A DNA stretch of 64,000 nucleotides from Lautropia dentalis. Its GTDB lineage: Bacteria; Pseudomonadota; Gammaproteobacteria; Burkholderiales; Burkholderiaceae_E. Both the position numbers and the translations under genes were made by a program. Below, one piece after another: positions 11,197 to 20,087 of this stretch (its first letter is position 1; every line of letters starts with the position of its first letter). Location: assembly GCF_003892345.1 (NCBI RefSeq), contig NZ_RRUE01000002.1:815655-879654 (forward strand), read 5' to 3'. Under the pieces are notes generated by a model, which made no database searches, was not told where the DNA came from, and saw only the letters and a program-made list of their open reading frames with translations.

Positions 11197-12486
11197 ATGG
11201 CATCCCCCAAGCTGAACATTCTCTTTCTGACCGACAACTTCCCGCCCGAGCGCAATGTGCCCGCCATGCGGACCTGGGAGCATGTCTCCCGCTGGGTGAA
11301 GGACGGGCACAGGGTCACCATCATCACCACCGCCCCCAACTTCCCGCAGGGCAAGCCCCTGGCCGGCTACACCAACCGCTGGTACATGAAGGAAGACATG
11401 GGGGGGGTGACCGTCATCCGCGTCAAGAGCTACATTGCCGCCAACGAGGGCTTCCTCAAGCGCATTCTCGACTACGTGTCGTTCATGGTCACGGGTGGCA
11501 TCGTGGCCATGTTCCAGAAGCGGCCCGACATTCTCATCACCACCTCGCCGCAGTTCTTCTGTGCCGTGGCGGGGTGGGTGGTGTCGCGCCTGCGCCGGCT
11601 GCCGTGGATTTTCGAGCTGCGTGACCTGTGGCCCGCTTCCATCGTGGCCGTGGGCGCCATGAAGGAAGGCATCGCCATCAAGACGCTGTACTGGATGGAG
11701 ATGAGCATGTATCGCGCGGCCGACCGCGTGATCGCCGTGACCAAAGGTCTGAAGCAGGACCTGGTGGACCGGGGCATTCCGTCCGACAAGATCGTCGTGG
11801 TGCGCAACGGTGCCGATACCAACCGCTTCACCCCGCGGCCCAAGGATGCCACCTTCGTCGAGAAGTTCGGCCTGCAGGGCAAGTTCGTGGTGGGCTACTA
11901 CGGCACCATCGGCATGGGCGCCGGCGTGCAGACGGCGGTGGATGCCGGTCGTGTGCTGCGTGACCGGGGCCGTGACGACATCGTGATCATGCTGGCCGGG
12001 GCCGGTGCCGAGTATGACGAGGTGGAGAAATCCATCCAGGAACAGGGGCTGGCCAACGTGAAGCTGCTGCCCCCGTTCGACCAGGCCGACATGCCGGCGG
12101 TGTGGAGCCTGCTCGATGCCGCCATCGTGATGATGAAGGACCGGCCGCTCTTCAGGGCCACCATCTCGTCCAAGACCTTCGAGGCGCTGGCCATGGGCAT
12201 GCCCGTCATCATGAGCCTGCCGGCCGGTGAGGCCACCGGGCTGGTGGACGAGTACGGCTTTGGCATCAACGTGCTGCCCGAAAACCCCGAAGACATGGCC
12301 AATGCCATCCAGAAACTGGCCGATGATCCCGCACTGACGAAGGCACTGGGCCAGAAGGCGCTGGAAGCCTCGCGCGACTTCTCGCGTGAACGTTCGGCCG
12401 GCCTGGTGATGGACGTGGTGCAGGACGTGATGGCCGAGCGCCGGCCCGGAGACGACCGCGTCGGGCCGGGTGTGGCGCCGTCCTGA
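11197..12486 (+). CDS. GT4 glycosyltransferase, WbuB-like
   Basis: Retaining glycosyltransferase of two Rossmann domains, 429 residues, acting at the cytoplasmic face of the membrane. The N-terminus ILFLTDNFPPERNVPAMRTW and the segments TTAPNFPQGKPLAGY, FELRDLWPASIVAVGAM and VVVRNGADTNRF are typical of the WbuB group (amino-sugar transferases in O-antigen and capsule clusters). The donor site around SSKTFEALAMGMPVI holds the conserved Glu. It follows the epimerase by 24 bp, so its donor could be that enzyme's product; this is inference. Confidence 0.9.
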   Translation: MASPKLNILFLTDNFPPERNVPAMRTWEHVSRWVKDGHRVTIITTAPNFPQGKPLAGYTNRWYMKEDMGGVTVIRVKSYIAANEGFLKRILDYVSFMVTGGIVAMFQKRPDILITTSPQFFCAVAGWVVSRLRRLPWIFELRDLWPASIVAVGAMKEGIAIKTLYWMEMSMYRAADRVIAVTKGLKQDLVDRGIPSDKIVVVRNGADTNRFTPRPKDATFVEKFGLQGKFVVGYYGTIGMGAGVQTAVDAGRVLRDRGRDDIVIMLAGAGAEYDEVEKSIQEQGLANVKLLPPFDQADMPAVWSLLDAAIVMMKDRPLFRATISSKTFEALAMGMPVIMSLPAGEATGLVDEYGFGINVLPENPEDMANAIQKLADDPALTKALGQKALEASRDFSRERSAGLVMDVVQDVMAERRPGDDRVGPGVAPS

Positions 12487-12611
12487 GCCGTGTCAGGGGA
12501 CGCGTCCCGGGGCTGTTCCGCGCGTCGCCTCACCTGCCTGCCGGCTGACACAGGCATCTGCGCGATCATGCCATCGCGCACCGGGCGGGTATCCCGTCCG
12601 GTGTCTCCGTC

Positions 12612-12655
12612 GACAGGTCGGGTTCCCCCGGCAACAGGTCTGGTGCTCCGGGCAA
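12612..12655 (+). repeat. Two degenerate 21-bp tandem units
   Basis: Two adjacent units share the pattern CrACAGGTCkGGT...CCGG in the gap between the GT4 gene and the deacetylase gene. They resemble other intergenic minisatellites in this locus. Confidence 0.4.
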
Positions 12656-12740
12656 TGAACGGCGCTCAGGACTTTTTTGGTTTTCTTTCAGCGGGGCCTG
12701 CTGCAGAATGCCCCGACTGATCACTGAAGCAACAAAAACA

Positions 12741-13403
12741 ATGCAGATAGAAAAACTGATGCCCGAGGGCAAGAAAGGCACCGTCCTGGTGCTGGCACCG
12801 CACACCGACGACACCGAACTGGGTTGTGGTGGTACGGTGGCCCGGCTGATCGAGGAAGGCCACCGCGTGGTGACCGTGGCCTTCTCGGCCGCCGAAGATT
12901 CCGTGCCCGCAGGCTTTGCGCGCGACGTGCTGCGCACCGAGAACGTCAATGCCGCCCAGAAGCTGGGCGTGAAGAAGGAAGACGCGCTGGTGCTGGACTT
13001 CAAGGTGCGCACCTTCCCGGAAAACCGCCAGCGTGTGCTGGACACGATGATTCGCCTGAACCGCGAGTACCGGCCCGATCTGGTGTTCGTGCCCAGCGCC
13101 ACCGATACGCACCAGGATCACAAGACCATTGCCGACGAAGGCTTCCGGGCCTTCAAGCGCACCACCATTCTGGCCTATGAGCTGGCCTGGAACAATCTGG
13201 AGTTCTCGCACCGCTGCTTCGTCACGCTGACCGAACAGCAGCTGCAGAAGAAAATCGACGCCCTGTACGAGTATCACTCGCAGCATGCCATTCGCGACTA
13301 CGTGAACGAAACCTATGTGCGTGCGCTGGCCCTGGTGCGAGGCACGCAAATCCAGAAAAAGGCCGCCGAGGTGTTCGATGTTCCGCGGCTGATTCTGGAT
13401 TGA
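12741..13403 (+). CDS. PIG-L/LmbE family deacetylase
   Basis: Predicted zinc-dependent N-deacetylase of 220 residues. The signature APHTDDTELGCGGTV near residue 18 holds the metal-binding His and Asp of the family; a later THQDH supplies another His. Family members remove N-acetyl groups from GlcNAc-containing sugars or lipids, so this enzyme may de-acetylate an amino sugar of the polymer or a precursor. The ATG at 12741 gives MQIEKLMPEG; an in-frame ATG at 12708 would add 11 residues. It faces the terminator at 13503-13536. Confidence 0.9.
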   Translation: MQIEKLMPEGKKGTVLVLAPHTDDTELGCGGTVARLIEEGHRVVTVAFSAAEDSVPAGFARDVLRTENVNAAQKLGVKKEDALVLDFKVRTFPENRQRVLDTMIRLNREYRPDLVFVPSATDTHQDHKTIADEGFRAFKRTTILAYELAWNNLEFSHRCFVTLTEQQLQKKIDALYEYHSQHAIRDYVNETYVRALALVRGTQIQKKAAEVFDVPRLILD

Positions 13404-13502
13404 CGGATCTTTGTTGCAACACGGCCCGATCCCTGGACATGGCTGCCGGTTGTCATGAATCTGGTTCTGCCATGAATCCTGGCTCGTACCGGATTCAAGG
13501 AA

Positions 13503-13536
13503 AAGCGCCGCACTGAGGAGGTTTCAGGCGGCGCTT
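13503..13536. terminator. Bidirectional terminator between convergent genes
   Basis: Perfect 9-bp arms AAGCGCCGC and GCGGCGCTT, extended by CTGA/TCAG. On the minus strand the stem is followed by TTTTCC; on the plus strand by CTTGCTG. It separates the plus-strand deacetylase gene from the minus-strand lipoprotein gene. Confidence 0.75.
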
Positions 13537-13669
13537 CTTGCTGCGTGATTCAGCCTTGCCGGCTGCTCCCGGGGGCTTTGTGGAAGTCCACGAGTGTCAC
13601 GCAGGGCGGCGGGGATTCCATGATCAGCCCGTTTCCCCGCCCGTCATGCCTGTGGCAGCAGGCTCCCGG

Positions 13670-15022
13670 TCAGTTCAGGTGCAGCACCACTGGCCAGTTG
13701 GAGCCGCCGCGGTTCTGGTTGTAGTCCCAGTGGTAGGCGTTGATCCAGCGGCCCCCACGGCGGTGCTGGGCCTGCGATTCAGTGAAGGCGGCAGGCCAGC
13801 GGAAGCCGAAGTCGGCCCCGTTGCGCTGGTCGGCAAACTTCCACTGGCTGCTGCCCTGGGGCAGGAACTCCACGTCATAGGTGCTGCCGGCACGGAAGGT
13901 GATGGTGCGCGGCAGGTTGATGTCGTACCACTGGTAGTTGGTCACGCGGTTGCCCGAACGGTTGGCCACCTGACTGTAGTTGGGGCTCCACTGCGAAATG
14001 GTGCCGCTGGCCAGCTCATTGCCGTTCTCGACGATGCGCCAGAGCAGCTGGCCACCCACCGAGGCGGATGTGGCTACCGACAGGCCGGAGACCTGTCTGG
14101 TGCTGGACGGACGGAACTGCTCGCGCACCGGCTGGTTCGCATTGGCGGTGAAGACCTGTTTGGGGTCGGTGGCGCCGCCTTCCATGTTGGAGTTGCCCTG
14201 TACAGCGCCCGTACTGTAGTTGAGCTGCAGGATGGGCACGTAGTAGTTGTTGCTGCTGGAAGGGTTGGTGGTCAGATCCAGCCAGCGGCCACGGGTGTTG
14301 AGTAGCGTGGCCCAGTCGGACGGGGCGACCCAGCGCGAAGGGCGACCATTGGCGCCGATGGTGATGGCGTTGTTGCTGCTGATGTAGTTGTACGTGGGCG
14401 AGCCGTCGACGTTTTCCAGCACCAGATGGTAGATCTGGCCGGCCTGCACGTTGCCGCTGCTGGTGAGGTGAGCGTCGGCAAAGATGGGCTTGCTGCCGTA
14501 GGCTGCGCCGCCCGGGCTGTAGTAGCCGGTGGCCAGCGCGGCAGCGTTCAGATTGGGCAGGCCACCGGCATCGGGCATGATGCGCAGGCGAATGGTGCCG
14601 CCGTTACCCGACGAATAGCCGCGGCCCGGCTGCCAGTACAGGCGCACGCTGGTGATGTGACCGTTGTGCTGGGCCCGGAAACGGTTGGACACCTTCTGGT
14701 TGTTGGGGCCGCCCACGATGGTGTTGGCCAGCGCGTCCTGGTTGTAGACGCCGGGGCCGTACAGGCGATTGATGGTGCCGGAGGTCAGGCTGTGGGTGCC
14801 GCTGATGATGGCCTTGGTCTGCAGGCTGCCGGCCCGAGAGTCCTGCGTGCTGCCGCTCTGTGCGGCATCGGCCGATGCCAGTGTTTCCGGGGAGGAGATG
14901 ACGCTGCCACTCACGGCCTTGGTGCTGGAGGCCGTGCTGCCACCTTCTTCAGAGCCACCGCAGGCGGTGAGGATCAGGGCAGCCAGAACCGGTGCTGCTA
15001 GCGCGATTTGTTTTTGTTGCAT
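13670..15022 (-). CDS. Lipoprotein of a three-member local family (copy 1), unknown function
   Basis: The function is not recognised. The start at 15022 gives MQQKQIALAAPVLAALILTA before a Cys, a clear lipoprotein signal (LTAC); the mature protein would be anchored by lipid outside the cytoplasm. After a Ser/Ala-rich linker, two beta-rich halves follow: one with NRLYGPGVYNQDALANTIVG, VSNRFRAQHNGHITSVRLYW and GQIYHLVLENVDGSPTYNYI, the other with REQFRPSSTRQVSGLSVATS, WYDINLPRTITFRAGSTYDV and a Trp-rich end (FRWPAAFTESQAQ, NAYHWDYNQN, NWPVVLHLN). The fold looks like tandem beta-sandwich, possibly carbohydrate-binding domains. It is nearly identical in large parts to the next gene. A longer start at 15067 would spoil the signal peptide. 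Confidence 0.85.
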   Translation of the reverse strand: MQQKQIALAAPVLAALILTACGGSEEGGSTASSTKAVSGSVISSPETLASADAAQSGSTQDSRAGSLQTKAIISGTHSLTSGTINRLYGPGVYNQDALANTIVGGPNNQKVSNRFRAQHNGHITSVRLYWQPGRGYSSGNGGTIRLRIMPDAGGLPNLNAAALATGYYSPGGAAYGSKPIFADAHLTSSGNVQAGQIYHLVLENVDGSPTYNYISSNNAITIGANGRPSRWVAPSDWATLLNTRGRWLDLTTNPSSSNNYYVPILQLNYSTGAVQGNSNMEGGATDPKQVFTANANQPVREQFRPSSTRQVSGLSVATSASVGGQLLWRIVENGNELASGTISQWSPNYSQVANRSGNRVTNYQWYDINLPRTITFRAGSTYDVEFLPQGSSQWKFADQRNGADFGFRWPAAFTESQAQHRRGGRWINAYHWDYNQNRGGSNWPVVLHLN

Positions 15023-15667
15023 AGGGGGTGTTGTCAAAAATGCTGCACTATGTTGCAGCTCTTCCAATGACTTACAAAAGTTACGAAAGCGAGCGAAGTA
15101 TAACGCTCAAACAAAAGCCCACAGGTAGCGTATGGATATAAATAGTAGTTATTTATGATCTTCATGTTTTGTCTGTTCCTGGCGGATGAGGGCGCTCGTT
15201 CGGTATGTGCATTGCAGCATCAGAGATTTTTGAAATACCTGTCATGCGGTGAACTACGATAAAAAGCCATAAATAGATGGTAAAAGACGCTTGTTACACA
15301 GCAGATCGCAGCATGTATGCGTAATGTTGCGTTGCAATATTCAATGGATGGGCAAAGCCTGATCCAAAGCTGCAGGTAACAGCTGGAGATACTGCGGCCA
15401 TTTTTCTGGCTGTTCAGTGCCCGCCAGTGACCGGTGCTCTGGCTGGTAACGATGTGTCAGAAAGATTCTGGATACGTACGATGATCTGGCCCGTGAGGTG
15501 CCGACCCTGCCTGCGAGAACGCCGCGGGCAGGCTGGGCTGCCGCGCGGCGTTGCGGGGTCCGGCATGCTGGGATGCCGGACGGGAGCCATTGGACGGCGG
15601 GTGTACGGGAGGTGTGCGGGTACCGCTGCTCGCACACCATCACGACCAGTCGGACTGGCCGGTTTGA
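15023..15667. other. AT-rich intergenic region between lipoprotein copies 1 and 2
   Basis: No gene is seen. 15060-15350 is AT-rich and probably carries the promoter of the lipoprotein gene ending at 13670. Positions 15558-15581 form a perfect hairpin (GTCCGGCAT/ATGCCGGAC, 6-nt loop) about 85 bp downstream of copy 2; it lacks a T-tract, so it may be only a weak or factor-assisted terminator. Confidence 0.45.
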
Positions 15668-16993
15668 TCAGTTCAGGCGCAGGACCACGGGCCAGTTGGC
15701 GTCATTGCGGTTCTGGTTGTAGTCCCAGTGATAGGCGCCCTTCCACTGGCTGCTGCCCTGGGGCAGGAACTCCACGTCATAGGTGCTGCCGGCGTGGAAG
15801 GTGATGGTGCGCGGCAGGTTGATGTCGTACCACTGGTAGTTCGTCATGCGGGCACCGGTTTTGTTGGTCACTATCCGGTAGTTGGGGCTCCATTGGGAGA
15901 TGGCGCCGCTGACCAGCTCGGTTCCGTTCTCGACGATGCGCCAGCGCAGCTGGCCGCCCACCGAGGCGGACGTGGCCACCGACAGGCCAGAGACCTGTCT
16001 GGTGCCGGACGGGCGGAACTGCTCGCGCACCGGCTGACTGGCACTGGCGGTGAAGACCTGTTTCGGATCGGAAGCGCTGCCCTCCATGTTGGAATTGCCC
16101 TGTACGGCGCCGGTGCTGTAGTTCAGCTGCAGGATGGGCGTGTAATAGTTGTCGCTGCTCGAGCCGTTGACGGTGAGGTCATACCAGTTGAAGCCGGCAC
16201 TGGTGCCATGACGCCGGGTGCCCAGCAGGGTGGCCCAGTCCGTTGTGGCTACCCAGCGGGAGGGGCGGCCGTTCGGGCGAACGGTGATGACATTGTTACT
16301 GCTGATGAAATTGCTGGCGGGCGAGCCATCGAGGTTTTCCATCAGCAGGTGATAGATCTGCCCGGCCTTCAGCGCCTGCGTGCCGCTGAACCATGCATCG
16401 GCGAAGATGGGTTTTCCCTTGCCGACAAGTGCCGCGCCCGGACTGTACCAGGCCGTACCAAGCGGTGTTGCGTTGAGATTGGGCAGATGCCGGCTGCTGC
16501 CATCGTCGGGCAGGATGCACAGGCGAACCGTACCGCCCGTTCCTGATGCATAACCCTTGCCTGCCTGCCAGTAGATGCGCACGCTGCTGATCTGTCCGTT
16601 GTGCTGGGCGCGGAAGCGATTCGACACCTTCTGTTCGTAGGCGCCCTGAACGCCAACCACCGTGTTGGCGAGCGCGTCCTGCTTGAAGACGCCCGGGCCA
16701 TAGAGTTTGCCAAATGCGCCGGATGTAAGGGTGATGCTGCCATTGGCGGGGACCAGTGCCTTGGTGTGCAGGTCGTTGTGTGCAGGGGATACCGCCTGTG
16801 CGCCGGCCTCTGGTGTGCCGGGCTGAACGATGCCCGAAACAGTCTGGCCGTGCACGGATTTGCTGCTGGCCGTGCCCGGGCTTTCGCTGTCGTTGCCGCA
16901 GGCGGACAGCATCAGGACCAGGAGAAGTGGGGCGGTGCGGGTCAGCCGTGCACCGGCCAGTGAGGTGAATGCCGAGCCATGGATGTGTCGCAT
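15668..16993 (-). CDS. Lipoprotein of the local family (copy 2), with C-terminal deletion
   Basis: Paralogue of the neighbouring lipoprotein, 441 residues from the ATG at 16993. The signal peptide ends LLLVLMLSAC, so Cys is the lipidation site. It keeps both beta-rich halves (KLYGPGVFKQDALANTVVG; REQFRPSGTRQVSGLSVATS) but lacks a block near the C-terminus: after SSQWK it jumps to AYHWDYNQN, a net loss of 32 residues that in copies 1 and 3 contain WPAAFTESQAQ and GGRWI. The reading frame is intact, so it may still be made, but the last module is shortened. Very similar DNA in copy 1 suggests recent duplication or gene conversion. Confidence 0.83.
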   Translation of the reverse strand: MRHIHGSAFTSLAGARLTRTAPLLLVLMLSACGNDSESPGTASSKSVHGQTVSGIVQPGTPEAGAQAVSPAHNDLHTKALVPANGSITLTSGAFGKLYGPGVFKQDALANTVVGVQGAYEQKVSNRFRAQHNGQISSVRIYWQAGKGYASGTGGTVRLCILPDDGSSRHLPNLNATPLGTAWYSPGAALVGKGKPIFADAWFSGTQALKAGQIYHLLMENLDGSPASNFISSNNVITVRPNGRPSRWVATTDWATLLGTRRHGTSAGFNWYDLTVNGSSSDNYYTPILQLNYSTGAVQGNSNMEGSASDPKQVFTASASQPVREQFRPSGTRQVSGLSVATSASVGGQLRWRIVENGTELVSGAISQWSPNYRIVTNKTGARMTNYQWYDINLPRTITFHAGSTYDVEFLPQGSSQWKGAYHWDYNQNRNDANWPVVLRLN

Positions 16994-17449
16994 GATGTGG
17001 ATGCTCCTTGAGTTAATCATGAGCATTCAACGTAGCACCAAAACAATATTAGGTTACATATCGTCAATGAAAATTTCTTTTATTTGATTTTTGGGCAACA
17101 GCCATGGAGTATTCCCGGACTCTGGTCATGTATGGCCGGGTTGACAGTACCCTGGGAGCCTCTGAAGCCATCGAGGATTCTGCAGCCGCCCTGTCCTGCA
17201 CGCGAAGATGGGCGAATGAATCCATACGCGCGCCAGGTAAAGCTGATCCACCCGTGCCCGTGGTTGTGCAGGAGGGTCTTTTGCACCGTCACCAAAAACA
17301 AACCGGTACCCCATGTGCGGGTGTACCGGTTTGCGTTTTCCCCGAAGCCCGCTGGTGAACGGGACTTCGGGGTGCCTTCAGGCTGTCTGGTCCCGGGGGT
17401 CAGGGGGACGGTCCGTCTGGTACCGTGGGGCCAGAGGGGCCTGTCTGGT
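16994..17449. other. Promoter side of copy 2 and 3' side of copy 3
   Basis: 17030-17100 is AT-rich and should hold the promoter of copy 2. The rest contains a minus-strand terminator (17293-17332), a second hairpin at about 17340-17372 (CCCCGAAG/CTTCGGGG) without a T-tract, and a degenerate repeat from 17385. No gene is seen. Confidence 0.45.
17293..17332 (-). terminator. Intrinsic terminator of lipoprotein copy 3
   Basis: Perfect 10-bp arms AAACCGGTAC and GTACCGGTTT with inner CCC/GGG pairing. On the minus strand they are followed by GTTTTTGG. It lies about 118 bp beyond the stop of copy 3. Confidence 0.85.
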
Positions 17450-17450
17450 T
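17385..17450. repeat. Degenerate ~29-bp repeat at the 3' end of copy 3
   Basis: GTCTGG recurs at 17385, 17415 and 17443, each followed by G-rich sequence, and the last unit abuts the stop codon at 17450-17452. Confidence 0.4.
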
Positions 17451-19516
17451 CAGGGGGCCAGATGCAGCACCACCGGCCAGTTTGCGCCCGAACCGTTCTG
17501 GGCGTGGTTCCAGTGGTTGGAACCGATCCAGCGGCCGCCCAGCATCAGCTGCGCCTGCGATTCGGTGAAGGCGGCAGGCCAGGTGTAGCCGTAGGAGGAG
17601 CCGTTGCGGTGGTCGCCGAACTTCCACTGGCTGTTGCCTTCGGGACGGAACTCCAGCTCATAGGCGCGCCCACCCTTCATCACCACATCCTGCGGCAGCG
17701 TGATGTCGTACCACTTGAAATTGCCGACCTTGTAGCTGGGGTTGGACTGGATCGGGTTGTAGTTCGGACGGTTTTCGTTGACGTAGCCCGACGCCAGCTC
17801 GGTGTTGCCGTCCAGAATGCGCCACTGCAGCCGGCCCGCCACCGAGGCGGCGGTGGCAAAGGAGATGCCCGAGATGCGCTTGTCGCTGCGCGGGGTGAAG
17901 TGCTCGCGAATGGGCTTCTGGGCCGTGGCGGTGTAGATCAGCTTGTTGTCGACCGTGCCGCCTTCCATGTCCGATACGCCCTGGCTCTGGCCATTGGTGA
18001 GCGAGAGCTGCAGGATGGGCGAGAAGATGTTGCCACTGGAACCGACCTCGGTCAGGTTGGTCCAGCTGAAGTCGCGGGTGGAGCCGCGCGGGCGATAGCC
18101 CATCAGCGTGGACCAGTCGATGGTGTTCAGCCAGCGGGCCGGACGGCCATTCTTCTGCGGTGTGATGCTGTTGTTGCTGCTGATGAAGTTTTCGTGCGCA
18201 TTGGGGTCGATGTTCTCCATCACCAGGTGGTAGAGACGGCCGGCCACCATGTTGCCGCTCTTTTTGTCCATCCGGATTTCGGGGAAGATCGATTTGGGCT
18301 TGTCGCCCGGCTTGAGTCCGGGGGTGAAGGTGCCGCTGGCCAGCGGGGCTGCCTTCAGGTTGGGCAGATGTGCGGAGCTGCCGTCGTCCGGGTACAGGCT
18401 CAGGCGGATGACGCCTCCGGTGCCGCCCGCATAGCCCAGACCGCTCTGCCAGTACAGGCGCACGCTGTTGAGCTGGCCGTTGACGGTGGCACGGAAGCGG
18501 TTCGACACCACCGTGTTGCGGTTGCGGTAGCTGCCGATGACCGTGTTGGCCAGGGCATTCTGCGTGAACACGCCCGGACCGTAGAGGCGGTTGAACTCGG
18601 GCGAATCCAGCTGCAGGTTGGTGGCCGTGACCAGACGGTTGCGGCTGGCGGGCTGGGCGGTGCTGCTGCCCGTGCCGGCATTGCCGGTGCCGGCAGACTG
18701 GCTGCCGTTGCCGGTGGCGGCTGCCGTCGGGGTGGTGGGCTTGCTGGTGTTGCCTGCGGCGGTATTGCTGCCTGCGCTGCCGTTCGATGCGCTGCCATCA
18801 TTCGACGTGCTGCTGCCGTTCGAGGCACTGTTGCCTGCGGCCGGTTTGCTGCCCGGGTCGTTGGGCTGGACGTTGTAGTCGCTGCCCCGTGCCCAGCTGG
18901 GCAGGTCGGCATCACTGGCAGGCCGGTAGGGACGCGGACGCGGGTGGCGTGCCGTGACCGAGGTCGTGGCCGCGGCATCGGTGGTGGTGGCACCCGGGTT
19001 GTTCAGGGTCTGGGCGGAGGCATCGGCCATGAGGAGTCCGGTGGTGCGGCGCAGGACGTTGCCGAATTCATCCACGAACACGTCCACCGAATGGTCGGCG
19101 TCACCCAGCAGGCTGCTGCCCGAGGTCATCGTGTAGGAGAGGGTGTTCGCCATCCAGGCATCGATGCCGTTCCAGTCGAAGTTCTCTTCGTTGGGGACGG
19201 AGGTGACGATGTGCGGGCGCTCGCCGGCCATCTGCTCGAAGGAGGCAGCGGCGATGCGGGCCTCTTCCTCGGCCCTGAGCGTGGCGCTGGTCCGGGCCAG
19301 TGCTTCGGTCGGGGCCTGTGCTTCGGTTTGAGCCAGCATTTCGCCCTGGGCAGAAGACTGCTTCTGGGCCTGGGTCGGGGTCAGGGCGTGAGGATCGTCA
19401 CCGGCGCCGCAGCCGGCCAGGGCCAGCGACATGAGTAGGGAGCAGCTCAGCATGGGAAGACGGCCAGGGAAAGCCCGGTCAGACAGACGGAATGTGGTTT
19501 TGCGCAGGAGGTGCAT
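17450..19516 (-). CDS. Large lipoprotein of the local family (copy 3), unknown function
   Basis: The product is 688 residues from the ATG at 19516, which follows AGGA at 11 nt. Signal peptide with LLMSLALAGC, so it is a likely lipoprotein. The N-terminal third is new compared with copies 1 and 2: Ala/Gln/Glu-rich, then a segment around FDWNGIDAWMANTLSY and VDVFVDEFGNVLRRTT, then a Ser/Asn/Gly/Thr-rich linker (about residues 230-300). The C-terminal 400 residues repeat the family pattern (NRLYGPGVFTQNALANTVIG; GRLYHLVMENIDPNAHENFI; REHFTPRSDKRISGISFATA; WPAAFTESQAQLMLGGRWIG). Mature copies would sit outside the cytoplasm, perhaps binding the polymer; that is inference. Confidence 0.85.
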   Translation of the reverse strand: MHLLRKTTFRLSDRAFPGRLPMLSCSLLMSLALAGCGAGDDPHALTPTQAQKQSSAQGEMLAQTEAQAPTEALARTSATLRAEEEARIAAASFEQMAGERPHIVTSVPNEENFDWNGIDAWMANTLSYTMTSGSSLLGDADHSVDVFVDEFGNVLRRTTGLLMADASAQTLNNPGATTTDAAATTSVTARHPRPRPYRPASDADLPSWARGSDYNVQPNDPGSKPAAGNSASNGSSTSNDGSASNGSAGSNTAAGNTSKPTTPTAAATGNGSQSAGTGNAGTGSSTAQPASRNRLVTATNLQLDSPEFNRLYGPGVFTQNALANTVIGSYRNRNTVVSNRFRATVNGQLNSVRLYWQSGLGYAGGTGGVIRLSLYPDDGSSAHLPNLKAAPLASGTFTPGLKPGDKPKSIFPEIRMDKKSGNMVAGRLYHLVMENIDPNAHENFISSNNSITPQKNGRPARWLNTIDWSTLMGYRPRGSTRDFSWTNLTEVGSSGNIFSPILQLSLTNGQSQGVSDMEGGTVDNKLIYTATAQKPIREHFTPRSDKRISGISFATAASVAGRLQWRILDGNTELASGYVNENRPNYNPIQSNPSYKVGNFKWYDITLPQDVVMKGGRAYELEFRPEGNSQWKFGDHRNGSSYGYTWPAAFTESQAQLMLGGRWIGSNHWNHAQNGSGANWPVVLHLAP

Positions 19517-19787
19517 GACTGAAGCCATTCCTGTTGCGAGGAATGGACCGTGATGGGGGGACTGCCGCATCCCGACGGAAAGTCAAGGGAATTGGTCACG
19601 GTTTTCAGTCTAGGCAGGGTGTTGCAAAAAAACATCGGTCCGGGTACTGACGGTGTGCGGGAGGTGACTGGAGGCAGTTCACCGCCCGGGGAGGAGGAGA
19701 GGTGGACGCAGTGCCAGCTTCATTTTGATGGTTCCTTGCAGCACCGCAGGTTGCCAATTGTTGTGAATTATCAGGCCGACAGGCAAC

Positions 19788-19808
19788 AAAAAGCGCCCCG
19801 AAGGGCGC
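19788..19808 (-). terminator. Intrinsic terminator of the 20-27.6 kb minus-strand operon
   Basis: On the minus strand GCGCCC-TTCG-GGGCGC forms a 6-bp stem with a stable UUCG loop, followed by TTTTTGTTGCC. It lies about 280 bp after the last gene of the operon. Confidence 0.88.
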
Positions 19809-19989
19809 CCTGTGTTCTTTGTGCCGACGCTGGTAACGTTTTGCTGGCTGTACCGATACTGGCGGTCGGTTGAGAGAGGGCCGCGCTGCGAACGTTGCCT
19901 TGCTGCCGCCGGATGTTCTGTACGGCGGCTCCGGCGGGCTGGTGGCTGGCAAACGTCAGCTCTGCGTGGGGATTGCGCTGCCGGGGAAA

Positions 19990-20071
19990 GGTCCGGCAGT
20001 GCAAAGATCCGGGATAGTGGCGAAGGTCCGGCAGCGGCCAGGGTCCGGTAGTGGAAAAGGGTCCGGCAGCC
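19990..20071. repeat. Degenerate 17-19-bp tandem repeat after a GT4 gene
   Basis: GGTCCGGyAG recurs at 19990, 20025, 20042 and 20060, with a weaker copy (GATCCGGGATAG) between the first two, giving about five units. It lies just beyond the stop codon of the gene at 20088. Confidence 0.6.
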
Positions 20072-20087
20072 CTCCGGCACCGGAAGG

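Larger units (their letters stand above)
19517..20087. other. Intergenic region with terminator and short repeats
   Basis: No gene is seen. It holds the upstream region of lipoprotein copy 3, the minus-strand terminator at 19788-19808 and a short tandem repeat at 19990-20071. Confidence 0.5.

Noticed and set aside
17084-19438. A 784-codon plus-strand frame opposite lipoprotein copy 3
   Set aside because: Composition is Val/Gly/Ala/Arg-rich without family features, and the minus-strand reading has a lipobox and paralogues.
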